From an uncultured Alphaproteobacteria bacterium (GTDB taxonomy: Bacteria; Pseudomonadota; Alphaproteobacteria; RF32; CAG-239): a DNA stretch of 64,000 nucleotides. The first letter of the stretch is position 1. Every line of letters starts with the position of its first letter. The position numbers and the translations under genes are program-made. Where the stretch lies: assembly GCA_944393685.1 (NCBI GenBank), contig CALYAW010000002.1, forward strand, positions 1-64,000, written 5' to 3'. The notes beneath the pieces are model-generated. The model worked only from the letters and a program-made list of their open reading frames with translations. It was not told the DNA's origin and made no database searches. Below are positions 36,249 to 44,824 of the stretch, piece by piece.

Positions 36249-37001
36249 TTAACGATGTTTTTTGATTTTTCCTTTGCCATTATCCGGTAGAACCGGCGAA
36301 AGACCTAACTCTTTATCACAAGAAATACTAACTTCATTGAGGGCTTTCTCAACTTGCAGGCGATATTGTTCTAGTTGCTCTTTTTCAATATCTGCCGGAA
36401 TGTAAAACGGCTGAGACAAACGACATATGCCTTTTGAAAAAGGAAGTGGAATCATCATCTTATCCCATGCTTTGGATATAATGTAAGACTTTTTTATGCT
36501 ATAAGATGCGCAAACTATCGGTTTTCCGGTTTTTTGAGCATAGTAAAGCGGTGAGCAATGCATGTGCATTCGTGGACCGCGAGGTCCATCGGGAATGATA
36601 CAAATTGAAGCGTTTCTTTTGATAGCATGCATCAAGCCAACAGCTCCGCCGACGGCATTTTCATTAGATGAACCGCCTATCGTTTTTATGCCAAAACGTT
36701 CCAGAAGTCCGGCTATCATACGGCCATCACGATGTAATGAAACCAGTGCATAAAGAGAGCCACTGCGAGGATTCCAAAAATACGGTAACATTAGAGCTCG
36801 ACCATGCCATATGAGCAAAATAACACCATCATTTTGCGAGGTGAGTTCATAGAAACGCTCAACTCCGTCCAAAGTCCACTTAGTTGTATGGCCGACAAGT
36901 TTGGCATAAGCGTAAATAAAGGTTGATATCAACCACATAACTGGAGTTGATTGACCAAGACGCTTGAGAGGTTTCTTTATTAGTTTTTTATACAAACTCA
37001 T
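36249..37001 (-). CDS. DUF374 lysophospholipid acyltransferase-family protein
   Basis: 250 residues. IWHGRALMLPYFW contains the family's histidine box, LVSLHRDGRMIAGLLERFG and CIIPDGPRGPR the second and third blocks. DUF374 proteins resemble LpxL/LpxM acyltransferases and are encoded next to waaA and lpxK in Alphaproteobacteria; a role in adding a very-long or secondary acyl chain to lipid A is likely but not proven. It begins 11 nt after the FliN-like gene and ends 17 nt before waaA. Confidence 0.88.
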   Translation of the reverse strand: MSLYKKLIKKPLKRLGQSTPVMWLISTFIYAYAKLVGHTTKWTLDGVERFYELTSQNDGVILLIWHGRALMLPYFWNPRSGSLYALVSLHRDGRMIAGLLERFGIKTIGGSSNENAVGGAVGLMHAIKRNASICIIPDGPRGPRMHMHCSPLYYAQKTGKPIVCASYSIKKSYIISKAWDKMMIPLPFSKGICRLSQPFYIPADIEKEQLEQYRLQVEKALNEVSISCDKELGLSPVLPDNGKGKIKKHR

Positions 37002-37012
37002 GATATTGTCTT

Positions 37013-37264
37013 TTACTTTTGGTCCGGGGAGAGTATACTGATGCCAATTGTTTCATCATCGGTAACAACAACTTCTCCTTTGCCGATGAGAACATCGTTT
37101 GCATAGATATCTACATAGTCATTTACATTGCGGTCCAGTTCAACGACGGCTCCGCGTCCGAGTTTGAGCAATTGATGAACACGTAAATCAGCCGTACCTA
37201 AAGTTACGGAAACTTCGACGGTGATATCTTCATTTGAAATTCCATTTTTATGATTTATAGGCAT
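37013..37264 (-). CDS. FliN/SpoA-domain protein (orphan)
   Basis: 83 residues that match the SpoA (C-ring) domain almost end to end: ITVEVSVTLGTADLRVHQLL, LGRGAVVELDRNVNDYVDIY, ANDVLIGKGEVVVTDD and IGISIL. FliN forms the base of the flagellar motor switch; related SpoA domains occur in type III secretion rings. There is no other flagellar or secretion gene in the window. It is the first gene of the envelope operon with the acyltransferase, waaA and lpxK. The only ribosome-binding site candidate (GGAG) is about 13 nt from the ATG. The fold call is firm, its partner is unknown. Confidence 0.85.
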   Translation of the reverse strand: MPINHKNGISNEDITVEVSVTLGTADLRVHQLLKLGRGAVVELDRNVNDYVDIYANDVLIGKGEVVVTDDETIGISILSPDQK

Positions 37265-37371
37265 TTTCAGATTAATTCTCCGAATTATGATATTTGATTT
37301 TATTCTGATTATACCTATTTTTTTTAATCTGCAAATTCTTTATTTACACTTATTATATGTATTTTACAAAA

Positions 37372-37395
37372 AATCCCCGTCAATTGACGGGGATT
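37372..37395 (-). terminator. Terminator of the tail-collar protein gene
   Basis: A perfect 12-bp palindrome AATCCCCGTCAA / TTGACGGGGATT followed on the minus strand by TTTTTTG, about 20 nt past the stop. Confidence 0.85.
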
Positions 37396-37413
37396 GGAAA
37401 AACATCTGATAAA

Positions 37414-38175
37414 TCAATACACTCCCGTATATATGATATAGTATACTGCTAAATAGGGCATGCGGTTTTCATGAGCCTGGGTGCTTCCTTGATAATTATA
37501 TTGGGTTGTTACGGGATACGAATCTTTTGAGCCAATACTTGTGCGGTCGCCGGCACCATCCGGCCAACCGCTTCCTAATATGCCGGTATATCCGTGAGAG
37601 TGTCTTGGCATTTGGCTTAGTGTTAAGGTTACCATTTCTGAGCCACCTTTGGAGCCTCTTGAATATGTGTATGAAGAATTGGTTGCATATCCGACACCGA
37701 CAGGAACACGTCCTTTAAAATTGGGTAAATAGAAATAACTGCTAGAACCACCAAAAACTTTGCCAATCACGTTATATAGCTCGCTGTATGTCGTTTTTGA
37801 TAATGAAGATCCATCACAGATTTTCCAGCCTTTGGGAACTGAAGAGCCTGCCCAAAGCCTAATTTCTCCAATCATGGCACCATCATCACAGGAGACTTTA
37901 GATGCGTCTCCGGGGCAAACAAATGTTTTTTTGCCGGAACATTGGGTGGTTGTTTTGTCGTAGCCTAATTCTTCACAGGTTTTTGTTTGCCGACAAAAAA
38001 CTTTTGTCTTGTCAAAAGGACAATATACCATTTCAGAACCTATACATTGGCTGACTGAATTCGTATAACCGAGTTCGCTGCATGATGGGGCTGTTGCACA
38101 GGTCTGAGCAGAGGACTCTGCCGCCATGACCAACAAAATAGCGGCAGAGACAGTAGATAAAACCGAACGATACAT
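37414..38175 (-). CDS. Secreted cysteine-repeat / phage tail-collar domain protein
   Basis: 253 residues. A signal peptide (1-23, ending SSAQTCA) is followed by two tandem cysteine-rich units of about 34 residues: SCSELGYT...QCIG...YCPFDKTKVFC and TCEELGYD...QCSG...VCPGDASKVSC. From about residue 95 comes a tail-collar domain: MIGEIRLWAGSSVPKGWKIC, LYNVIGKVFGG, FYLPNFKGRVPVGVG and a HSHGYTG segment, as in short tail-fibre and microcystin-dependent (Mdp) proteins. It is predicted to be exported, with disulfide-bonded repeats. A single-gene unit with its own terminator and an AT-rich 250-bp upstream gap shared with lon. Function unknown. Confidence 0.75.
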   Translation of the reverse strand: MYRSVLSTVSAAILLVMAAESSAQTCATAPSCSELGYTNSVSQCIGSEMVYCPFDKTKVFCRQTKTCEELGYDKTTTQCSGKKTFVCPGDASKVSCDDGAMIGEIRLWAGSSVPKGWKICDGSSLSKTTYSELYNVIGKVFGGSSSYFYLPNFKGRVPVGVGYATNSSYTYSRGSKGGSEMVTLTLSQMPRHSHGYTGILGSGWPDGAGDRTSIGSKDSYPVTTQYNYQGSTQAHENRMPYLAVYYIIYTGVY

Positions 38176-38427
38176 TTCTAAATATCCTTAGAAAAATGAA
38201 AATAACTTTTCTTATATTATCTGATATTTTTTACTATGTGTCAACAATAAATCAATCTTCACTTTGACAAAAAATTATTGTTTTGCTTTTCTTTTTGATT
38301 ATTTCTTGTTTTGGGGAAAAGGTAAGAAAATACGGTGATAAGTAAAAAAAAATGTAGCCAAATATTGCAGAAGTAACTATGTTTTCTTATATAACAATAA
38401 AGCTAATTTTTATTATATGAGGTTAAA

Positions 38428-40761
38428 ATGACGGAACAAAAAGAAAAATATCCGCTCCTGCCGTTGCGAGATATTGTGGTGTATCCTAAAATGATTGTCC
38501 CTTTGTTTGTGGGAAGAGAAAAATCAATTCGTGCTTTGCAAGAGGTGGTAGATGGTGACCAAAATATTGTTTTGGTAACACAAAAAGATGCTTCCGTCGA
38601 AGAACCTAAGAATAATGACATATATAAAGTGGGGACGCTTGGAACCGTCTTGCAGCTTTTGAGACTTCCTGATGGAACCGTGAAGGTTTTGGTTGAAGGA
38701 TTGGAGCGCGTTAAACTGGATAAAGTTTTTGATGACGAGGCTTTCATGTCCGCTAATATTACCATAATGCCGGATACCCCCATGGAGGATAAAGAAGTTG
38801 AAGGTGCCGCACGTGCCGTTTTGTCTCAATTTGAAGAATATGTCAAACTTTCTAAAAAGACACCGCCGGAAGTTTTGGTTGCCGTTAATCAAATAGATGA
38901 TTATGGCAAGTTGGCGGACACGATTGCTTCTCATTTGGCTCTTAAGATTGCTGACAAACAGGCTTTGCTTGAAGGGGCTACATTGAGCGAGCGTTTTGAG
39001 AAAATTCTTGAATTTATGGATGCTGAAATTACGCTTTTGGAAGTTGAAAACAAAATTCGTAATCGCGTCAAAAAACAAATGGAGAAAAGTCAAAAAGAGT
39101 ACTATTTGAACGAGCAGATGAAAGCAATTCAAAAAGAGCTCGGTGATGATGAAGATGATGAAATCTCCAACTATATGAAGAAAATAGAAAAAACCAAACT
39201 CTCTAAAGAAGCCAAAGATAAGGCTTTGGCAGAGGTTAAAAAACTCAAATCAATGAGTTCTATGTCTTCGGAAGCAACGGTTGTTCGTAATTATTTGGAT
39301 TGGATATTAGATATTCCATGGAAGAAACGCTCAAAAGTTAATAAAGAACTTGATAAGGCCATGGAAATTTTGGAAGCTGATCACTATGGATTGGATAAGG
39401 TTAAGGAGCGTATTATAGAATATTTGGCTGTTCAGGCCAGAGCAGATAAGGTGAAAGGACCAATTTTATGTTTGGTTGGTCCTCCGGGAGTTGGTAAAAC
39501 TTCTTTAGGAAAATCTATTGCTAAAGCTACCGGACGAGCTTTTGTTAGGGCTTCTCTTGGCGGAATGCGGGATGAAGCTGAAATTCGGGGGCATCGGCGA
39601 ACCTATATTGGCTCTATGCCAGGTAAAATTGTTAAAGGAATGAAAAAAGCTGGGACTTCTAATCCTTTATTTTTGTTGGATGAAATAGATAAGCTCGGTA
39701 ACGACTATCGTGGGGACCCTAGTTCTGCGCTTTTGGAAGTGTTGGATCCTGAGCAAAATGCCACTTTCAATGATCATTATTTGGAAGTCGATTATGATTT
39801 GTCGGATGTGATGTTTGTGACTACGGCAAACTCTTTGGATATGCCTAGACCGCTCTTGGATCGTATGGAAATTATTCGCTTGTCTGGCTACACCGAAGAT
39901 GAAAAAATAGAAATTGCTAAACGTCATCTTATTCCCAAGATATTTGCAGAAAATGCCGTCAAAACCAAAGAATTGGAGATTACAGAAAGTGCAATTCGGT
40001 CAATTATTCGTTATTATACGCGTGAGGCTGGTGTACGAAGTCTTGAGCGTGAGTTGGCAACGATTGCCCGTAAGGCTGTGAAAGAGACTTTGCTTTCTAA
40101 AAAAGTAAAGAAAATTGTCGTAACGGAAAAAAATATCGATAAATATTTAGGGGTTATAAAATATAGATATGGCGTGGTTGAAGAACAAGATCATGTCGGG
40201 GTTACAACAGGGTTAGCTTGGACGGAAGTTGGCGGAGATATCTTGTTTATTGAAGCTGTGGACATGCCTGGTAAAGGTCTTATTAAACAAACAGGAAAAC
40301 TCGGCGATGTGATGAAAGAATCTATTGAAACCGCTTATTCTGTGGTGCGTTCTCATTCTAAAGAGCTTGGAATTGCACCGGATGTCTTTGAAAAAACAGA
40401 TATTCACGTACATGTTCCGGAGGGGGCTACGCCAAAAGACGGACCATCTGCTGGTATTGCAATGTATACAACGTTGGTATCAATCTTAACCAAGATTCCT
40501 GTTCGCAAAGATGTGGCTATGACCGGCGAAATTACGTTGCAGGGTAGGGTTCTTCCTATCGGCGGATTGAAAGAAAAGTTGTTGTCTGCTTTGCGTGGAG
40601 GGATAAAAACCGTCATTATTCCTCAGGAAAATGAAAAAGATTTGGCAGAGATTCCTGATAACGTAAAGAAAGGGTTAAAAATTATTCCGGTATCAGATGT
40701 GAAAGAGGTTTTAAAAATTGCATTAAACGGAAAATTGAAGCCCTTAAAAAAACAAAAGTAA
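38428..40761 (+). CDS. lon: ATP-dependent protease Lon
   Basis: 777 residues. N-terminal substrate-binding domain (PLLPLRDIVVYPKMIVPLFV), AAA+ domain with Walker A GPPGVGKT (351-358) and LLDEIDK, and the S16 protease domain with the dyad Ser674 in DGPSAGIAM and Lys717 in GGLKEKLL. Lon degrades misfolded and regulatory proteins in the cytosol. The upstream 250 bp is AT-rich; TTGCAG-N17-TATATA just before the gene is a weak promoter candidate and no heat-shock promoter is obvious. A strong terminator follows, overlapping the end of the convergent gene. Confidence 0.98.
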   Translation: MTEQKEKYPLLPLRDIVVYPKMIVPLFVGREKSIRALQEVVDGDQNIVLVTQKDASVEEPKNNDIYKVGTLGTVLQLLRLPDGTVKVLVEGLERVKLDKVFDDEAFMSANITIMPDTPMEDKEVEGAARAVLSQFEEYVKLSKKTPPEVLVAVNQIDDYGKLADTIASHLALKIADKQALLEGATLSERFEKILEFMDAEITLLEVENKIRNRVKKQMEKSQKEYYLNEQMKAIQKELGDDEDDEISNYMKKIEKTKLSKEAKDKALAEVKKLKSMSSMSSEATVVRNYLDWILDIPWKKRSKVNKELDKAMEILEADHYGLDKVKERIIEYLAVQARADKVKGPILCLVGPPGVGKTSLGKSIAKATGRAFVRASLGGMRDEAEIRGHRRTYIGSMPGKIVKGMKKAGTSNPLFLLDEIDKLGNDYRGDPSSALLEVLDPEQNATFNDHYLEVDYDLSDVMFVTTANSLDMPRPLLDRMEIIRLSGYTEDEKIEIAKRHLIPKIFAENAVKTKELEITESAIRSIIRYYTREAGVRSLERELATIARKAVKETLLSKKVKKIVVTEKNIDKYLGVIKYRYGVVEEQDHVGVTTGLAWTEVGGDILFIEAVDMPGKGLIKQTGKLGDVMKESIETAYSVVRSHSKELGIAPDVFEKTDIHVHVPEGATPKDGPSAGIAMYTTLVSILTKIPVRKDVAMTGEITLQGRVLPIGGLKEKLLSALRGGIKTVIIPQENEKDLAEIPDNVKKGLKIIPVSDVKEVLKIALNGKLKPLKKQK

Positions 40762-40766
40762 AAGAA

Positions 40767-40793
40767 AAGAGGCGGCTTTACTTGCCGCCTCTT
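40767..40793 (+). terminator. lon terminator overlapping a convergent gene
   Basis: AAGAGGCGGC / GCCGCCTCTT stem with a 7-nt loop just after lon. The right arm and the loop also encode the last residues (GRGGK) and stop of the minus-strand gene at 40778. Confidence 0.85.
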
Positions 40794-42118
40794 CCTTTTA
40801 TATTATTAAGATTCATGTACTTGGTCTTTCCATTGCTTTTTGATGGGGCTTCAACTTCTGTTAAACCTTCCATGTTTTGTTTTATGGATTTGTCTAGGCT
40901 TGCTTTATAGTGATTTTTTTGCATATTTTGCAACTGAGACAAAGAGTAATCATGATAATTTTCTTTGATCTCTTTAATCTCTTTGTCTGACATGTCATAG
41001 GCATTTAGGTTTTGTGTTTCTTCAAGAAGATACTTTTGAAGAGCCTCTTTTTCGGTATTGTTTAGGTTAATGGTGGTAGCATATTCTTCAAAAATGCTTT
41101 TAAAATTTTGTTCTAATTTAGAAAAATCATAGCCTTGTTTTATATTATCTGCGTTGTCTACTGCAAAATAACTATATCCACCCCAGCCGCCATAACCATT
41201 ACCTGCTTCATAGGCATAAGATGCCATTGCTTTTTTGCCATCTGGCATTTTGACTTCTTTTCCATCAGATGTGCAAAGAACACCAATGGGAAGATTGCAT
41301 TGGGATAAAATTTCAGGAGAGGTGACAAACTCATCTTTAGAATCGTGTAGCATCCATGTTTGGTATTTTTTATCACGAGATGTGTAAAGGTTGGCTAAAT
41401 AGTCTTGTCCATTGATTTGCATCGGCTTGTATTGTCTGGTACGATCAAAGCCAAGGGCTACTTTTTCAGGAATTTTTTCTTCCGCTAAGTGGGCAATTAA
41501 AGTAGTACACCAGCGTTCTCCTATCTCCTGACCATAAATTCTGGAATAGTATTGATCTCGTTTTTGGTTTTTAAATTGATCAATGGCATCTTGAATGGAA
41601 GAATATCCTTTTTCTGCTTTGAGGGCGCATATTTCTTCCGTCATTTGAATGCGAATCTGATCTGATATTTTCAGAACACAGGAGCCATCGTATATTTTTT
41701 GATGAATGTTTGATAATTGACGATGCAGGTTTTCATGTTCTTCCGTTTCAACAGAGTAGTTATGACTATTTACCATGTTGATTTGATTTTGCTCGGATCT
41801 ATTGGCGTCTTCCATTCTGAATTGAGTATAGACGATGCCAATTCCATCGATATATTCAGCGGCGGCATGTTGTCCATAACGAAGCTCATCGACTGAATTT
41901 ATATCAACATATCTGATATAGTGTTTGGTTGTGTCAAGGTTGATGACATTTTCTATTTTGGGCGCATTAGTGTTATCTTGCGGGGTATCGGCAGCTTGGA
42001 TTTTGCCGTGTGAGGACAAAGCAATAAGGCTTATCATTCCGTAGTTTAATATTTGTTTTACTTTTTGGTTTTCTTGTATGCGGCTTAGCGCTTTTTTTAT
42101 GCGGCCTTTGTTTGTCAT
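40778..42118 (-). CDS. Putative secreted protein with HEXXH motif
   Basis: About 446 residues, not recognised. The ATG at 42118 has AAGGA 8 nt upstream; a start at 42148 is possible. A basic N-terminus and a hydrophobic stretch (ILNYGMISLIALSSHG) lead to an AxA-like site near AADTP, so export is likely. Residues 128-132 read HENLH, a zinc-metallopeptidase-type HEXXH. The body is rich in charged residues and Tyr, with a Gly/Tyr cluster (EAGNGYGGWGGYSYF), and ends in a Lys-rich tail. Whether the HEXXH is catalytic cannot be told; no third ligand is assigned. The last codons overlap the lon terminator. Confidence 0.65.
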   Translation of the reverse strand: MTNKGRIKKALSRIQENQKVKQILNYGMISLIALSSHGKIQAADTPQDNTNAPKIENVINLDTTKHYIRYVDINSVDELRYGQHAAAEYIDGIGIVYTQFRMEDANRSEQNQINMVNSHNYSVETEEHENLHRQLSNIHQKIYDGSCVLKISDQIRIQMTEEICALKAEKGYSSIQDAIDQFKNQKRDQYYSRIYGQEIGERWCTTLIAHLAEEKIPEKVALGFDRTRQYKPMQINGQDYLANLYTSRDKKYQTWMLHDSKDEFVTSPEILSQCNLPIGVLCTSDGKEVKMPDGKKAMASYAYEAGNGYGGWGGYSYFAVDNADNIKQGYDFSKLEQNFKSIFEEYATTINLNNTEKEALQKYLLEETQNLNAYDMSDKEIKEIKENYHDYSLSQLQNMQKNHYKASLDKSIKQNMEGLTEVEAPSKSNGKTKYMNLNNIKGRGGK

Positions 42119-42148
42119 TTTGTTTGTCCTTATGTGTTGTATAAGCAC

Positions 42149-42497
42149 ATTTTATCATGTTTGGAAAATTTTGTCTAATGTTTTTGTTCACTATTTTATC
42201 TGTATATAGAAAAATTGTTAAATTAAGCTGAATCTTAGGAAAATTTAGAATCGTTTGATTCTTTGTAAGAATCGTTGCTTAGGTGTTGAAAATTCTTTTC
42301 TAAAGCCCAGAAAACTGGGGATAACTTGAATTTTTGGTGCTTAGCAACGTAAAAACCCAGAAAAAATGCAGAAAATTAAGGAATAAATGCGGAAATTGTT
42401 TGACTAAAAATTTTTTTGGTGTTCAAATTTTGGTGTAGCTAAGGAAATTCTTAGTTTTACGTTGGTTTATAACTTAATATTAGAGGGAGTCCTCACC
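42149..42497 (+). other. Long non-coding leader upstream of HU
   Basis: No gene is seen in these ~350 bases. They hold several short repeats: AGAATC-GTTT-GATTCT and a second AGAATCGTT (42247-42276), CCCAG-AAAA-CTGGG (42306-42319), and CTAAG/CTTAG pairs (42439-42454). TTGACT (42400-42405), 17 nt and TCAAAT is a weak promoter candidate. GGGAG for the HU gene lies at 42484-42488. Confidence 0.4.
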
Positions 42498-42770
42498 GTG
42501 AATAAAAATGAATTGATTTCTAGCATCGCTAGCGAAACCGGCCTTACCAAAACTGATTCTGCTAAGGCTTTGGATGCATTTGTTTCTTCAATCACAAACG
42601 CTTTGAAAAAAGGTGATGAAGTTCGTCTTGTAGGTTTTGGTACTTTTGCTGTTACCAAACGCGCTGCTTCTACCGGTCGCAATCCTCGTACCGGCGCTGC
42701 CATTAAGATTCCGGCTCGCAAGCAGGCTAAATTCAAAGCTGGTAAAACTTTGCAAGACTCTGTAAACTAA
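42498..42770 (+). CDS. hup: DNA-binding protein HU
   Basis: 90 residues from a GTG start with GGGAG 9 nt upstream, exactly the usual HU length; an upstream in-frame ATG would add an unlikely 12 residues. MNKNELISSIASETGLTK at the start and the DNA-binding arm signature GFGTFAVTKRAASTGRNPRTG are canonical. HU bends and compacts DNA. The codon use is visibly more G/C-ending than its neighbours, as expected of a highly expressed gene. Own terminator downstream. Confidence 0.97.
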   Translation: MNKNELISSIASETGLTKTDSAKALDAFVSSITNALKKGDEVRLVGFGTFAVTKRAASTGRNPRTGAAIKIPARKQAKFKAGKTLQDSVN

Positions 42771-42777
42771 TTAAGTA

Positions 42778-42812
42778 AATAAGGACTGATGGTTTGTCGG
42801 TCCTTATTTTTA
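42778..42812 (+). terminator. hup terminator
   Basis: AAATAAGGAC / GTCCTTATTT stem with an imperfect inner pair and a T-rich tail, seven bases after the stop. Confidence 0.8.
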
Positions 42813-42933
42813 TATGTTACAGTTAAGAGCGGGGCTGAATAAGTTCCGCTTTTATTTTTGTTATATTATTTATTGTACAAAAATATGGACAAAAATAACT
42901 GGTTGTGTTATTTATTATTGTCGGAGGTAGTAA

Positions 42934-43986
42934 ATGAATATTGATTTAGCTGTTATTTTATGCTTGGTAAATGAAGACAAAAATCGTCAATTTGACGCAT
43001 ATGCAGCTGCGATTACAGCTAAAATGTTGCAAAATTGTCCTGAACAACAGGCTTTTTTGGAGCGCTTTGATATTCATTATTATATTGCAGACAATCCAAA
43101 GGATATGAGCATTGCCCGAGTGGTGGATGCTGATTATTCCGAAGATGGCCAAAATTTGAGAAAAGGTAAAAGTTTTGGAGTTGTTTTGAACAAGAGTGTT
43201 CTTTCTAAATTAGAAACTGAAGATGAATTGGCTTTTGTTTTGGGACATGAATTATCTCATATTATGTATCAAAAAGAGTATCCAGCGGTACTAAAACTTA
43301 ATGAAGATGAAGAAATTGCATGTGATTGCAATGCTGTTAAATTGCTTGATGCTGGTGGTTATAATTTGGCTGATATTAATGCAATAGATGCTTTGTATGT
43401 GCAAAATAATTTTATTGGGCAACGTATTCGGGCTCGAAAAGATTTTATGGCTAAAAATGATTATAATACCTTTGTGCGAATAGGATGCAGTACACCACTT
43501 CAAAAAGATACTTTTATGCATTTGCAAAAAGAACCATGGTGCCGAGAAAATATTTTTGAATTTGGCAATCCAGGAATCGATAGAATCGTTTCTGAATTAA
43601 AAGATATATTTGAAAAAGGAGATAAAAGTGTCTTTGTTCGCGGGTTTGACGCTTTTTTAAATAAATGTTCAACGGCGGAATCGTCTCAGATTATAATGAG
43701 TGTTTTGGGGCGTGTGATGTCTGAATGTCCTTCCATAACAGAGGTTTATGATAAACAGGGGCTTCGTAAATATTATAATCATCCTGTATTTGTAATGAGT
43801 AATATTGTATTGTCTCAGTTTAAAAGAGAGGGTAAAAAATTATTGCCTCCAAAAGAATTGGCTGTGGTCAATCGTTATATGTTGGAAAATAGTTTTTATT
43901 TTGAGCAAAAAGATAAAAAAATATGGCAACCTTTGCGAGATACCATTGCATATAAAGTTGCTGAGTGTGGCAAAGAGGGGCGATAA
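42934..43986 (+). CDS. M48-like zinc metallopeptidase (cytoplasmic form)
   Basis: 350 residues. ELAFVLGHELSHIMYQ gives the HEXXH zinc site and EEIACDCNAVKLLDAGGYN supplies the third ligand in the usual E-x3-D position of M48 peptidases. There is no signal peptide or membrane segment, unlike HtpX or Oma1, so this is a soluble variant. The C-terminal half (after about residue 200) is charged and unassigned. GGAGG lies 7 nt or so before the ATG. The gene stands alone between hup and tRNA-Val. Substrate unknown. Confidence 0.8.
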   Translation: MNIDLAVILCLVNEDKNRQFDAYAAAITAKMLQNCPEQQAFLERFDIHYYIADNPKDMSIARVVDADYSEDGQNLRKGKSFGVVLNKSVLSKLETEDELAFVLGHELSHIMYQKEYPAVLKLNEDEEIACDCNAVKLLDAGGYNLADINAIDALYVQNNFIGQRIRARKDFMAKNDYNTFVRIGCSTPLQKDTFMHLQKEPWCRENIFEFGNPGIDRIVSELKDIFEKGDKSVFVRGFDAFLNKCSTAESSQIIMSVLGRVMSECPSITEVYDKQGLRKYYNHPVFVMSNIVLSQFKREGKKLLPPKELAVVNRYMLENSFYFEQKDKKIWQPLRDTIAYKVAECGKEGR

Positions 43987-44015
43987 AAATTTTTTACTTT
44001 TTTTGTTTTTTTTAC

Positions 44016-44044
44016 TTGATTATTTATTTTTGTGAGTGTATAAA
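44016..44044 (+). promoter_or_regulatory. tRNA-Val promoter
   Basis: TTGATT (44016-44021), 17 nt, TATAAA (44039-44044), 18 nt before the tRNA. The -35 context TACTTGATTATTT is identical to one upstream of tRNA-Leu (20262-20274). Confidence 0.6.
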
Positions 44045-44062
44045 CACTTCCGTAAACAAGAT

Positions 44063-44138
44063 GGGCGCTTAGCTCAGCTGGAAGAGCATCTCGTTTACAC
44101 CGAGAGGGTCGGGAGTTCGAACCTCTCAGCGCCCACCA
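44063..44138 (+). tRNA. tRNA-Val (TAC)
   Basis: 76 nt with encoded CCA. Acceptor stem GGGCGCT / AGCGCCC, anticodon stem TCTCG / CGAGA with loop TTTACAC giving TAC, and GTTCGAACC in the T arm. Confidence 0.97.
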
Positions 44139-44144
44139 ATTTAG

Positions 44145-44170
44145 AAGCCACCTGTCAGGGTGGCTTTTTT
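44145..44170 (+). terminator. tRNA-Val terminator
   Basis: AAGCCACC / GGTGGCTT stem with a six-base loop and a T6 tail. Confidence 0.85.
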
Positions 44171-44303
44171 GTTATTGCAATGTTTGCGGAAGGAGCTTTG
44201 TTTTAAGCTTATCAGAAAGTCTGCTGAAAGACTATTTTGATTATGGACAAGGTTGCTACTCTTGTTGTATGTTATGTAAAGATTTTAATTTTGGTGGTGT
44301 GGT

Positions 44304-44765
44304 ATGTCTGATATTCATAATATTAAATTGCCTGGTATTGATGCCAAAGGGATGGAAAATTTTTATTCTTTGGCTGATTTTGCAGGAAAGCTCACAGTTC
44401 TTTATTTTTATCCCAAAGATAATACTTCAGGGTGTACTCAGGAGGCTTGTGATTTTCGAGATAATTTTAATCGCTTGAAAACGATGGCAAATGTTGTTGG
44501 TGTCAGTCCAGATAGCGTTAAAAGCCATATTAATTTTCAACAAAAACAAAATCTTAATTTCTTTTTGTTGTCGGATGGAGAGCATATCTTAGCCGAGGCT
44601 TTTGGGGTGTGGAAGGAAAAGTCAATGTATGGGCGTAGGTATATGGGAATTGAACGATCGACTTTTGTATTAGATAAACAAGGAAAAATCATAAAGGAAT
44701 GGCGTAAGGTTAAAGTTTCAGGCCATGTTACAGAAGTGTGGAATTATTTGAGTGAAAGGTCTTAA
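44304..44765 (+). CDS. bcp: Thiol peroxidase, Bcp-type peroxiredoxin
   Basis: 153 residues. The active-site segment [18 protein letters not shown] holds the peroxidatic Cys44 and a resolving Cys49 five residues later, as in atypical 2-Cys BCP/PrxQ enzymes. It reduces hydroperoxides using thioredoxin. A later [12 protein letters not shown] is a family segment. Only a weak G-rich ribosome-binding site precedes the ATG. It lies between the tRNA-Val terminator and the OB-fold protein gene; both downstream genes could be part of a stress response but do not share an obvious operon. Confidence 0.93.
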   Translation: MSDIHNIKLPGIDAKGMENFYSLADFAGKLTVLYFYPKDNTSGCTQEACDFRDNFNRLKTMANVVGVSPDSVKSHINFQQKQNLNFFLLSDGEHILAEAFGVWKEKSMYGRRYMGIERSTFVLDKQGKIIKEWRKVKVSGHVTEVWNYLSERS

Positions 44766-44824
44766 ATATCTGGAATAGATTGCTTATTTAAGGTATTATA
44801 CTTTAGAAAAAAAAGGAGAAAAAC

